From Cladosporium sp. IMV 00045 (Eukaryota > Ascomycota > Dothideomycetes > Cladosporiales > Cladosporiaceae), in contig MSJI02000712.1 in assembly GCA_001931905.2 (NCBI GenBank), forward strand, positions 1 through 29,437: a stretch of DNA of 29,437 nt, given 5' to 3'. Below, piece by piece: positions 1 through 8,984 of the stretch; positions within the stretch are counted from its first letter, which is position 1, and every line of letters starts with the position of its first letter. Both the position numbers and the translations under genes were made by a program. The notes below the pieces were generated by a model that saw only the letters and a list, made by a program, of their open reading frames with translations, did not search any database and was not told where the DNA came from.

Positions 1-599
1 AGCCATCCATGTTCCAGGAATGTGACCTCCAAGCCGCTAACGGGATCAATAGGTTCCCGTCTCAGCCTCAAAAAGCAGGGTCTGTATCCTGGAATCTAGA
101 CCCTGGATTCTGGGCTTTTGGCTTAAGTCCAGCTGTGCGACTTGGTGAAAAACACTGCTTAGCTGTGAGGAATGATAACGATAATAGTTAAGTCATGAGC
201 TCAACATCAGGATCCAGTCACTTCTGAGTCTGAACAGATAAGCATATTTTGGTATGTAACCGTGAACGACGGCAAGAACACGGGATTTCGGACGTTAAGC
301 TAGGGTCTAGGAATGGAAAACCAGAAAATGGTAGAGAGGATTAGGAGAGGCAAGACGCCAGGATCCTGTCGTCGTCTTTCTAGCACGCGTCTAGGTTACT
401 ATTCTAATAAAGCGACTTCACGATACATATATTTTCCAGGTTATCTAACCTGGAACTAGTCATTATTTGTTCTTATAGAGAGGGCACTATCCTGGCTTGA
501 TGCCGATCGCGTACTATTGTTCGAGAAGACTTTACTTGGAAATGATTCCTAGTCTACCGCAGAACAGAGACCTAGTTCTAAGCTATAGTACTCTACTCT
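1..599. other. Intergenic, partial repeat copy, no gene seen
   Basis: No open reading frame here has a convincing start, length or family resemblance. Around 240-300 there is a short stretch (GAACGACGGCAAGAACACGG, then GGATTTCGGACG) that matches the core of the longer repeat copy at 600-828, so a third, truncated copy is likely. The rest is unassigned. Confidence 0.4.
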
Positions 600-828
600 T
601 ACACGTCGATCTGATTTGTTCCGAGCTTAAAAAGTGCAATTCCAGCCTTCGACATTTGCAAATTCCCGAGCCTCATTATCCCTAACTCGAGGGGAGTCGG
701 CTAGAGGTCGGGTTCCCGCAGCTTTCCAACTACAACACGCTGGGATCCAGTTACGGCGAACGACGGTGAGAATAGGGGATTTCGGACGGGATGCCCAGTT
801 TTCACTGACCTATGGTCGTATGTACTAG
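600..828 (+). repeat. Dispersed degenerate repeat, copy A
   Basis: About 200 bases align in the same orientation with 4535-4775. Shared landmarks in order are GGGAGTCGGC/GGGAGTCAAC, TCGGGTTCCCGCAG/TCGGGTTCCCACAG, AACACGCTGGGATCC/AACACGCTGGAATCC, GAACGACGGTGAGA/GAACGACAGTGAGA, ATGCCCAG and GGTCGTATGT/GGTCGTATAT. Many differences are G-to-A transitions in copy B relative to copy A, with some transversions and indels, so the copies are old. No coding capacity, terminal inverted repeats or TG...CA ends are obvious. It could be a solo LTR, a MITE or another non-autonomous element; the type is not resolved. Confidence 0.6.
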
Positions 829-984
829 CTGTTGCCACAACATCCTTTATGAATGTAGTTTTTGAATAAAATAGGAGCTACAATAATTGGGTTTTCCTGA
901 CGCCTCTCGTCGCACAACGCCAGAGTACTCAACTTCACATCGACTCCTGCCTTCCTTTGCTGCGCTCAAGCATGCTTCGCTGTC

Positions 985-1320
985 ATGACTTCGCAAGCCC
1001 TACAGCCGCGGCCGAACTCTATCTACGGTAGCGAAGGGCCGTCCATTTCAAGGCGCGCGTGTTTGGCGTGTAACCGGTCGGTGATACTCCCCATGCGCAC
1101 GCTTTTGCCTCTGGCTTACATTGGGGTCTAGTAAAAAGACAAAATGTACGTGACTCCGGACATCCGCCGAAACAGCATATCTCTGACACGACGCCCTGGT
1201 GAAAGGCGATATGAAGTTGCCTTCGTGCCTCCTTTGTGTCCGCACAACGACTGCTTGTGTCTACCCGGATAGCAGGAAGAAACGTAGAATCACCAAAGAC
1301 AGCCCAGCAGCTCAGTCTAA
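985..1320 (+). pseudogene. Zn(II)2Cys6 transcription factor N-terminus, fragment
   Basis: An ATG at 985 opens a frame that ends RRACLACNRS (about 1051-1080). After roughly 120 bases that look like a decayed intron (CTGAC branch-like site at 1183, AG at 1204-1205) a second frame reads KGDMKLPSCLLCVRTTTACV and then YPDSRKKRRITK (1202-1297). Together these are the two halves of a fungal Zn(II)2Cys6 binuclear cluster: CxxC, then CxxC-x6-C followed by a basic stretch. The third cysteine is missing (a GTG codon stands where the cysteine before KGD is expected), and no clean splice joins the halves in frame. Similarity fades by about 1320, where the tail of the opposite-strand secreted protein begins. 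The regulator's middle and C-terminal domains are absent, so this is a truncated remnant with no expected function. Confidence 0.5.
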
Positions 1321-1325
1321 CTCAT

Positions 1326-2619
1326 TCACGGGCATTTCGAATTTGCCTGTTGTGACGGATCGGTTTCAAGACTTGGGTTCGATAAAGGATGCCCTTTTTC
1401 CACTCTCTGACTTTCACTTGCTGCTAGCGAACTTGCGGTCTCGATACCATTTTCCCTCTTGGCCGGTCTTATCGTTTTTGTCGTACGGTCCGGACCCGTA
1501 CAAGAATACTCCGAATTGTGTACCGCCATCCAAGTTGCTTGCCTTGGTGATGTATCGCAAGGAGGTTGGAACGTTATTTTTGTCATCTCTATCTCTAGCT
1601 CTGTAATCGTCGAAACCCGGAAAGCGGCCATGGGCCACTCGTCTGTTTCTAGAAGCTGTTCCGTGTCACCCTCATCATCCTCTTCACCCTCGTTATCCGT
1701 TGGGTTATTGAAGGGGTACGTATCCCAGAACTTTTGTCCGAACGGCCCCGTCTTACAAGGCGTGCCTGTGGTCACGGCAACGCCGCTGCGTATGCGTCTC
1801 GGATTAAGTGGGGTATAGTTTTTCTTCTTCTTGAGTCTGTCGCCGACTCGATAGATCACTGGGGTGTCGGTGTTACCTGCATTGCCTCGTACGCAATTTT
1901 CCCAATGACACGCGTTCATGCATGCTTCCGGGGCAGTCAAACAGTCCATTCGGAAAATGCTTACTTCCGCGGTAGAGTATTTCGAGTTGTACGTGGCGAT
2001 TTCGGCATTGCTGGGGTTCTCATTCCCAGCTTCAGATCCTATACTTTCCTCGCCGGATGATTCCACCCAGTCCCCATCTTCATCGTCATCAGGTTGTTCG
2101 GATTCGGATTGGGATTCGAAATCAGGTTCAGATGGTTCGCCTGAGTCATCGGCGGCGTCATCAGAGTCGTCGGACCCATCATCAGAGTCGTTGAAACCGT
2201 CGGACTCTTTCTGGTCATTAGGGCTGCGTTTTGAGTGTATTTGTGTTTTTGCGTGCACTCACAGCTTCATCGTCTCCGTCCCCGAAAGCACCGTCAAGTT
2301 CTCCATCATCAGAAAATTCTGCGGCGTCCCTGCCTTTCCTGGCGCGTGGTATGAGAGTGTGAGCTGAAGACATCCACACTGGACCATTACCAGCTAAGAC
2401 GTTAAGGGTGAGTGCCGACGACTCCCCCCGAGGTGACTGATCTACGTCTTGATATCTGTGCGTGGTGTCATTCAGAAGCCCCGTGTTGGGTATTCTGGGC
2501 GTAGGTGATGGGAACAAGGTCGCGACAGATCCAGTTTGCTCGTATGGCAGAGGTTTGAGGCCAGAAGCCGCCAGAAGCAGCAAACAGAGGCAAAGATACA
2601 GCATCGTACACATTACCAT
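1326..2619 (-). CDS. Secreted acidic protein with NucA/NucB-like domain, probably frameshifted
   Basis: Exon 1 is 2619-2263. A 52-nt intron (2262-2211, GTGAGT donor, CTAAT branch, CAG acceptor) joins in phase 0 to exon 2, 2210-1326, giving 413 residues if read straight through. Residues 1-20 form a signal peptide (core LYLCLCLLLLAASG). Residues about 100-180 are Asp/Ser/Glu-rich and low in complexity. Then comes a cysteine-bearing region (MDCLTAPEACMNACHWENC, later TPCKTGPFGQKFWDTYPF and TDEWPMA) that resembles fungal secreted proteins of the NucA/NucB deoxyribonuclease family, where a D-E-[YW]-P-[MF]-A motif is typical. Just after TDEWPMA (about 1615-1635) the family-like sequence continues in another frame (SLRYITKASNLDGG, GVFLYGSGPY) and ends at 1414, while the straight frame becomes unlike the family. 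The expected hydrophobic C-terminus is missing in both frames. Secretion is well supported; the nuclease assignment is moderate and activity is doubtful. Confidence 0.55.
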
Positions 2620-3501
2620 AAGGATCTATCGAGATGATAGAGCCGACCGGTTCCAGCGACCAACCGTATATGTGCTGTATATGAAGGGCAAGGCAGTCAA
2701 CTGCCCTTTTCTCAAGTTGTTTCATTGAAGACTAGTGTGTTTGAACATTCTCATAGCGGATCCTGAAGGAATGGCATTTGTGTCCAACGAAGAACCTCTT
2801 TCGATGCGATCCATTGTTCGCGCATGGGTGTTCATATATACTTGAGAGGTATACTGATAGCAGCTACTTCGCTGACAGATGTGGTTGCTTGAGATGGAGC
2901 ACCTCTTCGCGACGAAGTTGCCATATTGCCACTATTCTGTAATTTGCACCACCATCAGCTGTGCATAAGATGACATAGGGTTTGAACATAAGTGTAAGGA
3001 TGTAGAGACCTACGCTGGCAGCTCCCAGCGCTTCCTTCGCTCCACCACTTGTTCACGTAACAAGAAGAGTGGCCTCTGCGACATTGAAGGGTCAGAAGGA
3101 TAACGGTGGAAGTCAAGGGGAGAACAAGTGCGTCAGCTCGAAACTGCAACATGCTGTGAGTCGTGCAGCGTGATCAATGAACGGCTCAATACCGGTTCGA
3201 ACCGCCATCCTCAAAGGATGAAGTCTAGGGTCGCACGACTTTCGGGAGCGGTTCCTACGAAGCGCGGTCAGCGCCTGGTATGCGGTCACGTGCCTCCGAG
3301 TTGCCCATGCACCATCTTGTTCCAAGTCGCATCACTTCATCTTGGTAGTTTCGTCGTCTGCCCAAATGTTCTCCACATATCACCCGTTCAATGCTTATGC
3401 ATGGGTACAACAATCAGATCCTCCGTCTTAAGAGCACTCATCTGCTGTGATTTCTATGGTCTGCCTATCTCAGCCCGCTACTCTCAACGCCTTGCTCAAC
3501 C
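2620..3501. other. Intergenic, divergent promoters
   Basis: This 880-base gap lies between the starts of two divergently transcribed genes (minus-strand secreted protein and plus-strand orphan). Short open frames on both strands here have no recognisable domains. A 12-base palindrome, CGGTTCGAACCG, lies at 3193-3204. No RNA gene could be built around it. Confidence 0.4.
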
Positions 3502-4091
3502 ATGACCCCCGAACTCGAAGCGCTCTTTTTCAGAAAGTATCGGTACTCTTTGCCAGATGGAGAACATCCAGATGAGGAAGAATCGGACAAGTTGTTCCTG
3601 TTCGTGATGGATGAATTTCCAGTCGAGGTAAGATGGCTTACATGTTACAAGCTCTCGTATTGACCACCCTATCTCAGACTATCAACAACATCCTTCGCAA
3701 AGATGCAAGCAAATTCTATGGTGAAGGCAAAGTCAGATTAGCAGACACATATGAGAAATTGCCAGATTTCCGTGGCTTCAAGGTCACGAAAGGCACAAAG
3801 ACGCCTATCAATCCTGCCTGGCGCTCCCCGTTCGTCGGTAAAACTCTCGCCGACGCGGTCTCCTGGATTTGCGGCATTCCGAAGCCTCCAAAAGCAGCAA
3901 ACAAAGTCTACTTCGCCGTTTTGCAGAAGGAGCTTTACGAAGCAAGGAAGAAAGTTCTGATGTGCAAGGTCATAGAGGGCGAGAGCGAGCCTCAGACCAT
4001 TCCATGCTCGGCAAACAGGCTCACGACGTTCCAAGTCACCTACTATAGTGACCAATGGGAGGATGCTTGCGACAGTCAGTGTTTGCTTTGA
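3502..4091 (+). CDS. Hypothetical protein, 179 aa, two exons
   Basis: Exon 1 (3502-3627) starts in a good context (CAACCATGACC) and exon 2 is 3678-4091. The 50-nt intron has a GTAAGA donor, a TTGACC branch-like site and a CTCAG acceptor, and joins two open frames in phase 0, which is strong support for a real gene. The product has no signal peptide and no membrane segment. It begins with an acidic segment (DGEHPDEEESDK), followed by a mixed charged and aromatic body (KLPDFRGFKVTKG, AVLQKELYEARKK) and ends with two close cysteines (DACDSQCLL). I do not recognise a family. It sits between the two repeat copies, which suggests accessory status. The frame is intact, unlike several neighbours. Confidence 0.6.
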
Positions 4092-4534
4092 GACTCTGAT
4101 GCGGTATTCAAGCCTTGTCTGACTGGGATCCGGTCAGATTATGGTAGTTTACTTCTAGAACGTGAGATCTCCGAAATTTCTTTTGTCAAGGCTACAAGCA
4201 CAGTGACACAAATAGACCGCGACGTCAAATGCTCGATGAATCCCTGGCGTAGCGACACAACGTCAGTAGTCTCTTGCAGCCATGTATAACTCAACGTACT
4301 TTCGTGACCAGGTCATGTCGTAGAGTATGCAAAGATAACATCAGGCAGAAAGCAGATACGCACCGTGCGAAAACATACCACGAGTCATCATTTTGCCATG
4401 CTTGCAAATTGGCTGGACCGAGTCCATATGAACATCCCTGGTACATCCGTGTAACGTAGTCTCATGCGACAGATCTGATGATAGCAAATTAGATACGTGC
4501 AGGTTGAAGAGCCTCCGATCTTCAAGGACTACGT
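4092..4534. other. Intergenic, nothing recognised
   Basis: Sequence between the orphan gene and repeat copy B. Only short open frames without family features are present. Confidence 0.4.
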
Positions 4535-4775
4535 GACGACACAAATTGATCTTATTGTTAGTTGATCTGAGATCAAGAAGGGCAGTCCTAGCCTTTGGCA
4601 TCTGCAATCGCCGAAATTCACTACTGTAATCTTAACTCGTAGGGAGTCAACCAGGGTTCGGGTTCCCACAGCGTAGAGAAACAACACGCTGGAATCCTGT
4701 AACTACGAACGACAGTGAGATTGGAGGATCTCGGACGACATGCCCAGGCTTCTTCACTAACGTCTGGTCGTATAT
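4535..4775 (+). repeat. Dispersed degenerate repeat, copy B
   Basis: Second copy, in direct orientation to 600-828. The alignment is best from GGGAGTCAACC (about 4641) to GGTCGTATATCC (about 4776), and weaker similarity extends upstream (GCAGTCCTAGCCTTTGGCAT against GCAATTCCAGCCTTCGACAT). Copy B carries A where copy A has G at many sites, as expected if repeat-induced point mutation acted on one copy, but transversions show additional drift. The two copies delimit a 3.7 kb interval that contains the Zn2Cys6 fragment, the nuclease-like gene and the 179-aa orphan. Confidence 0.6.
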
Positions 4776-4945
4776 CCTCTTGAAAAGTAACACATTAATA
4801 TCAAACATACATTCTTGTGAGTTTGAATCTCGCCATCTCCCTTAATGCCCTGAACGTGCTCATACAATATTCCAATGGAAACGCCAAAATTCTTCATGGA
4901 GCACAGAAACGTATAACTCAAGCTGCAAATCCGGACTGCGGTATG

Positions 4946-6727
4946 TTACGAGAACCTGCGGACCAAAATTTCCCACTTCTGTCGCCATACTCCCAGAAGA
5001 ACAAGAAGGCAAGTGAGGATCAACAAAAGAACTCCCAGTGCCAGAACAGCCCAGTACTTAGGGTTTCCTGAGTTGATCTCCCAAATGTTCATGCCAAATA
5101 CACCAGTCACCAATGATAATGGCAAGTAAATAGTTGCAAGATATGTGAGTTTGATGGACCGATCCGAGTCCTCGATGCCGATAGCCGCCGTGAGGAGCTC
5201 CTGACTGTCTCTGAATGATTGTTTGAGCTCAAGTGCTCCATGGTGGAAAGATTCGAGCTCAGTCTCCAATGTAAGACTTGGATCGTCTTGGTCCAATAGG
5301 TAATCACAATTCCTTTCGCTTTGGTGCTTGAGTTGGCGAACATAGAGGTCGTAATCTTTGCAGAAATTCTGTGCAAGATTGACGCTTGTGATGAGGCCGG
5401 TGACTTTTGTCAGTTTCGGGTTTTCCCAAAACTTATTTGTCGTGCTTTCCACGGCTTTCCCAGACAGCAATGATAACCCCTTTGTCCAGGCGTGTGAGGC
5501 TAGAATCCACGGGAAGACGCTTTCAAAGGCAGGCAGGAGGCGATTCAAAGTGTTGTCCCGGTAATCCATCCATTTCTGCAGAGTCTCACGATCCCATCTA
5601 AAGCGTTTGCGATCTTCTGCTGCCAGCTCCAGCAACATTTCCAACATGTCCCTGAGCGGTCTGGTGCGAAGGCGTATTGGTGTCGAGCATACTAAATGAT
5701 CTTGAACATGGGTGGCACACCCAGCTTCCTGTCGATTCGGACGGCTGTAGTCCACACGGCTCACGAGCGCCAGAGCTGTAATGGTAAGTACATCGCAGAC
5801 ATGCTTGACTAACTGACCATGTGACTCACAAAAGTTCGGCGTGAGATCGATCACCGACATGACGGAACAATTTTGGTTGAAAACTTCGAAAGCTCTCGCG
5901 GTACCTGTGCGCCAGAATCCAACGGTGAGGTTATTGTCCATCTTCGTAGCATACCAGTGTCCGCCAGTGTGAGTGGCACCTAAGATCATTGGAATGCAAA
6001 CGTCGATTTGCGCAAGATGGCTTCGCAGGTCTTCATCCTTATGAATCCTTCTTCTCCAGAGATGCTTCGCAAAGAAGAAAGAAACTATAGGATCGAAGTC
6101 GCGGAAAGCATTCAAGAGAGGCTGGACTCCACCCTCTTCGATGGCATTCACAAGGAGTATTCCCGGGCCTCGATTGATATCGAGGAGGCTTCGCATCCCT
6201 GCTTCCTGCATTCTTGGAGAAGGCTTGCCAAGGGCAGGGAACCATACCGAGCCCCATGATTGGAAATGGAGGACTCTGTCGTGACTTCTCAGGTAGTTTT
6301 CAACCTCACGCTGCGTAGCTATCGGATGCGTCAACGTAGACGATGATCCAAAACAAGTCGATCTGCTTTTGTAGTGGATAAAGTCATCGTTCTCGAGGAC
6401 TGCGTCGCAGTGTTCTGGGATCATTCCGTATTCGGCAGCATCCTCAACAGCCCGCAAGCTCTCCTCTCTCATTGACGCAGGATGCTGTCGACAAACTATG
6501 CCAGTAGCAAGGTGCCGATAGGTCAACGGTCCGTCCAGACTTCCAACTGCTTCCCAGCTTTCAGGCATTTGCGGTCGCACTGAGGAAGAAGTAAGCTCTT
6601 CAGCACCGATCTGTGAGGTATCAACATCGCCGATATTTGGCTGTTCTCTACTTAGCCCTGGAGACTGTAGGCCATGTTCCGCGTCGTTCTCGTTGCCTTC
6701 GCCGTGTCTGAAACTTTTGGCGCTCAT
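4946..6727 (-). CDS. CorA-like membrane protein with WW-like N-terminal module
   Basis: A single-exon frame of 593 residues. The C-terminus has the two-helix CorA (2-TM-GxN) layout: helix 1 at about 527-546 ending in the GMN signature (YLPLSLVTGVFGMNIWE, GMN at 545-547), a short polar loop, helix 2 at about 558-581, then a basic tail. The preceding 150 residues are charged and helical, as in the cytoplasmic stalk of CorA-type Mg2+ and other divalent cation transporters. Near the N-terminus, residues 54-83 (starting MPESWEAVGSLDG, ending CRQHP) fit a WW domain: first Trp, Gly, Tyr, His and final Pro are in place, but the second Trp is Cys. Residues about 90-400 are not recognised. CorA channels are pentameric; a fungal plasma-membrane or organelle location cannot be told here. 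The GMN motif suggests retained transport ability; the WW-like module suggests a docking role, which is inference. Confidence 0.8.
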   Translation of the reverse strand: MSAKSFRHGEGNENDAEHGLQSPGLSREQPNIGDVDTSQIGAEELTSSSVRPQMPESWEAVGSLDGPLTYRHLATGIVCRQHPASMREESLRAVEDAAEYGMIPEHCDAVLENDDFIHYKSRSTCFGSSSTLTHPIATQREVENYLRSHDRVLHFQSWGSVWFPALGKPSPRMQEAGMRSLLDINRGPGILLVNAIEEGGVQPLLNAFRDFDPIVSFFFAKHLWRRRIHKDEDLRSHLAQIDVCIPMILGATHTGGHWYATKMDNNLTVGFWRTGTARAFEVFNQNCSVMSVIDLTPNFCESHGQLVKHVCDVLTITALALVSRVDYSRPNRQEAGCATHVQDHLVCSTPIRLRTRPLRDMLEMLLELAAEDRKRFRWDRETLQKWMDYRDNTLNRLLPAFESVFPWILASHAWTKGLSLLSGKAVESTTNKFWENPKLTKVTGLITSVNLAQNFCKDYDLYVRQLKHQSERNCDYLLDQDDPSLTLETELESFHHGALELKQSFRDSQELLTAAIGIEDSDRSIKLTYLATIYLPLSLVTGVFGMNIWEINSGNPKYWAVLALGVLLLILTCLLVLLGVWRQKWEILVRRFS

Positions 6728-7565
6728 TTTCGCTGAGCCAGGCTGGAAGTAGAGCGAATATCTTAAAGGGCGATAGCATATGACGCTGGGTTGAGGTAAT
6801 CCAGCCAGCCATGGGGCTTCTTATGTCGCCCCACTGCGCACTAGCGCACTGTTTGCTGGCAATGGTTCGCAGTGAAGTAGTTGCGTTCTTTGCAGGTATG
6901 GCACCATACACTCGTCAGGAGATGAAGGCCGGTGTGACACTAGTTGGAGGTCAGGTCGTGTGAGCCATCGATCAATCATTGATGACAGTCCAGAGATTTT
7001 GAAGCATACTCTCGCAGTAAAACGTGCGGAAACTGTGTAGCTTGCATGTCAACAGTTCAAAACACCGAAAATCGAGAACCTTTATTTACATTTGACATGT
7101 CGTTGCCCTCTATCAGCTTTTTGAGTGGTGTGACGCCATGTGGTCGTGATCTGGTGTCATTGATAACGATTGTCTAATGACGGAACAAATTGAGATAGAG
7201 GATCAACGACCGGTCAGCCCATGCTCTGTGCGATGTCAACTCCCCGCAATATGGCGAACGTACGAATTGGATACAACCAGAAGGTGAGCTGAGTCTTGCA
7301 TTGGTAGCTGATCAGGCGAAAGTGCTTTTCAAGTCACGCCACGCTTCAGCAACGACCAATGTCAACAGAACGCAACAAAAGAGTCTACCCTCGTTGCTCG
7401 GTTCAGTGCTTGTGTATGGCAGAGCAGACGATAATCATAGTTGTATGTACAGATCAGAAAGTCATCAACTTTTAGATCCATTGGAAGTCTTCCTGCACAA
7501 ATCTCTAGAGATGAAGATTTCCCTCGGTCTCATCAACAAAAATTAAGAAAGCACATCGGCAGTAG
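6728..7565. other. Intergenic, nothing recognised
   Basis: The sequence upstream of the CorA-like gene holds only short open frames (for example 7301-7546, plus strand, 81 residues) with no start context, domain or splice support. It presumably includes the CorA-like gene's promoter. Confidence 0.4.
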
Positions 7566-8064
7566 CTAAGAGGCGGCTGCTATGAGTATTCTTGAGACAG
7601 GGTCACGCAATTCAGCCGCAACATCAAAGGACTCGCGCCCAACGCTCGATCCACGATCCCGTTGCGACTCTGTCCCACCTGGGCGGAGGTGTTTAAGCTT
7701 AAGATCATCGCTCTGTGCTATTCTCACAGTCGAATATATCGACCCATTGGTAGCCTTGCGACCGCTTAGTGTCACTGCGGACTTCGCCAGGTCTTTAGGT
7801 AAGTGATCGCTCCCTTTATCCCCCGACGACATGTTTGATCGAATCTCGAGGTCGTTTGTGGCGCGAAGGGAAGGTCGAGAAGATGTTCTTGTAACTAGCA
7901 TTATTGATAAAGAAGGCGTAGAACCCTATAATAGCACAGGCGATTGTGCATATGATGCTGATGCCGTAGGCGATGAAGAGACCGGATTCAGTGCGACTTG
8001 CCAATTATCCACCGTTATGTTGACTTGGTCGGCGACGAAGGAGTTTTTGCTAGGTCTGTGTTAG
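7566..8064 (-). pseudogene. C-terminal remnant of DUF3176-like fungal membrane protein
   Basis: Three consecutive minus-strand pieces in different frames together resemble the end of fungal DUF3176-type proteins. The first is an extracellular-looking stretch with Asn/Thr sequons (VADQVNITVDNWQVA, about 8045-8000). The second is a hydrophobic helix plus short tail (GLFIAYGISIICTIACAIIG, then NNASYKNIFSTF). The third is a cytosolic tail (LRATNDLEIRSNM, HLPKDLAKSAVTL) running to a stop at 7566. The frame changes near 7990-8000, and again at the run of three C at 7868-7870 (minus strand), where one extra C explains the second break. Neither break has splice signals. The N-terminal helices usual in this family were not found upstream with any confidence, so this is a broken, probably non-functional copy. 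The family assignment rests on pattern recall and is moderate. Confidence 0.45.
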
Positions 8065-8984
8065 CTAGCTGATTCTTGTTCCGACTTGTGCTCATGATGG
8101 TCGATTGCAATAACATCAATGCGCTGTCACTACGCAAGCTCAGCGTGAGATGTCAATTTGGTTGGGAGAGCGATTCGCAGATTTAGCGGCATGCAAGGCA
8201 AACATACATGCTGTCAGCTGGTGGCAGTACCACTAAGGAAGTCAAGGAAGTCCTCTTGCACCCTTTCTTGATACTACCACTAGACATCTCTTTAAGTTGT
8301 GAGAAGGCATGAGAATTTTGCTTGCATCGAACTCATGTCTTCTTTCCACGCATGGTAGAGACATGGAGTGGCTCTTGCTTGTAGAGATTGCGCACAAGAC
8401 ACACTCAGTCGTCTGCGCTGAAGGGCCTGAGGTGCCTCTTCTAAGCGAGTTGCTGTTCCAGCTGAACGCCACAAAAGCGCGCACAAGTCACAAGTACTGC
8501 TGCAATCGCATATGCTTCCTACCTTGCCAGGCTAAGTCTTCCATTCTCGTTACAAGCCTTCGGCCGCCTCCCGGGTCACGTCCGCATACTCCGTCTGCAC
8601 TTGCAGTATACTCAGCAGACCTTGGTACTGTTCACACCGTGACATGTGAAGCCGACAGTCACTTCTTCGCAGGGAGGTTGCAGCCGATGTTCTCGTCCTA
8701 TTTGACCTCTGTGAGGACTCAACCCCGATTTTCGATGTTGGAAAGGCTCACTTTGACCTTGTCGCCTGTTTCCACTGGACTTTCTAATCGATACTGAGCA
8801 TCAGCTCGGCTTCTGTGGCGCTTTGAGGCGACTGGTGGTCTTTAGGCTGTTACACACCGTAGGCTGTCCTTTATCGCCACGGGACATTATCCCTAACTTG
8901 TTTTGCGTCTCTGTCACGCTTGATGTTATCAGCAGCCTGCACATCATGTCAGCAATGAAATTCATGATAGATAAGAACGACGGA
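8065..8984. other. Gap with possible further decayed coding sequence
   Basis: No intact gene was found. Several minus-strand fragments here have protein-like composition (for example ETGDKVKVSLSNIENRG near 8720-8765, ended by a stop), but frames change repeatedly. This may be the eroded upstream part of the membrane-protein remnant. I cannot align it to a known domain. Confidence 0.3.

Noticed and set aside
1199..1606. Plus-strand frame of 135 codons as an independent gene
   Set aside because: Only its first third resembles a Zn2Cys6 finger; the rest is antisense to the nuclease-like gene, so it was annotated as a fragment.
3120..3215. tRNA-like B box (GGTTCGAACC)
   Set aside because: The match is part of a 12-base palindrome; no A box, anticodon arm or acceptor stem could be built around it.
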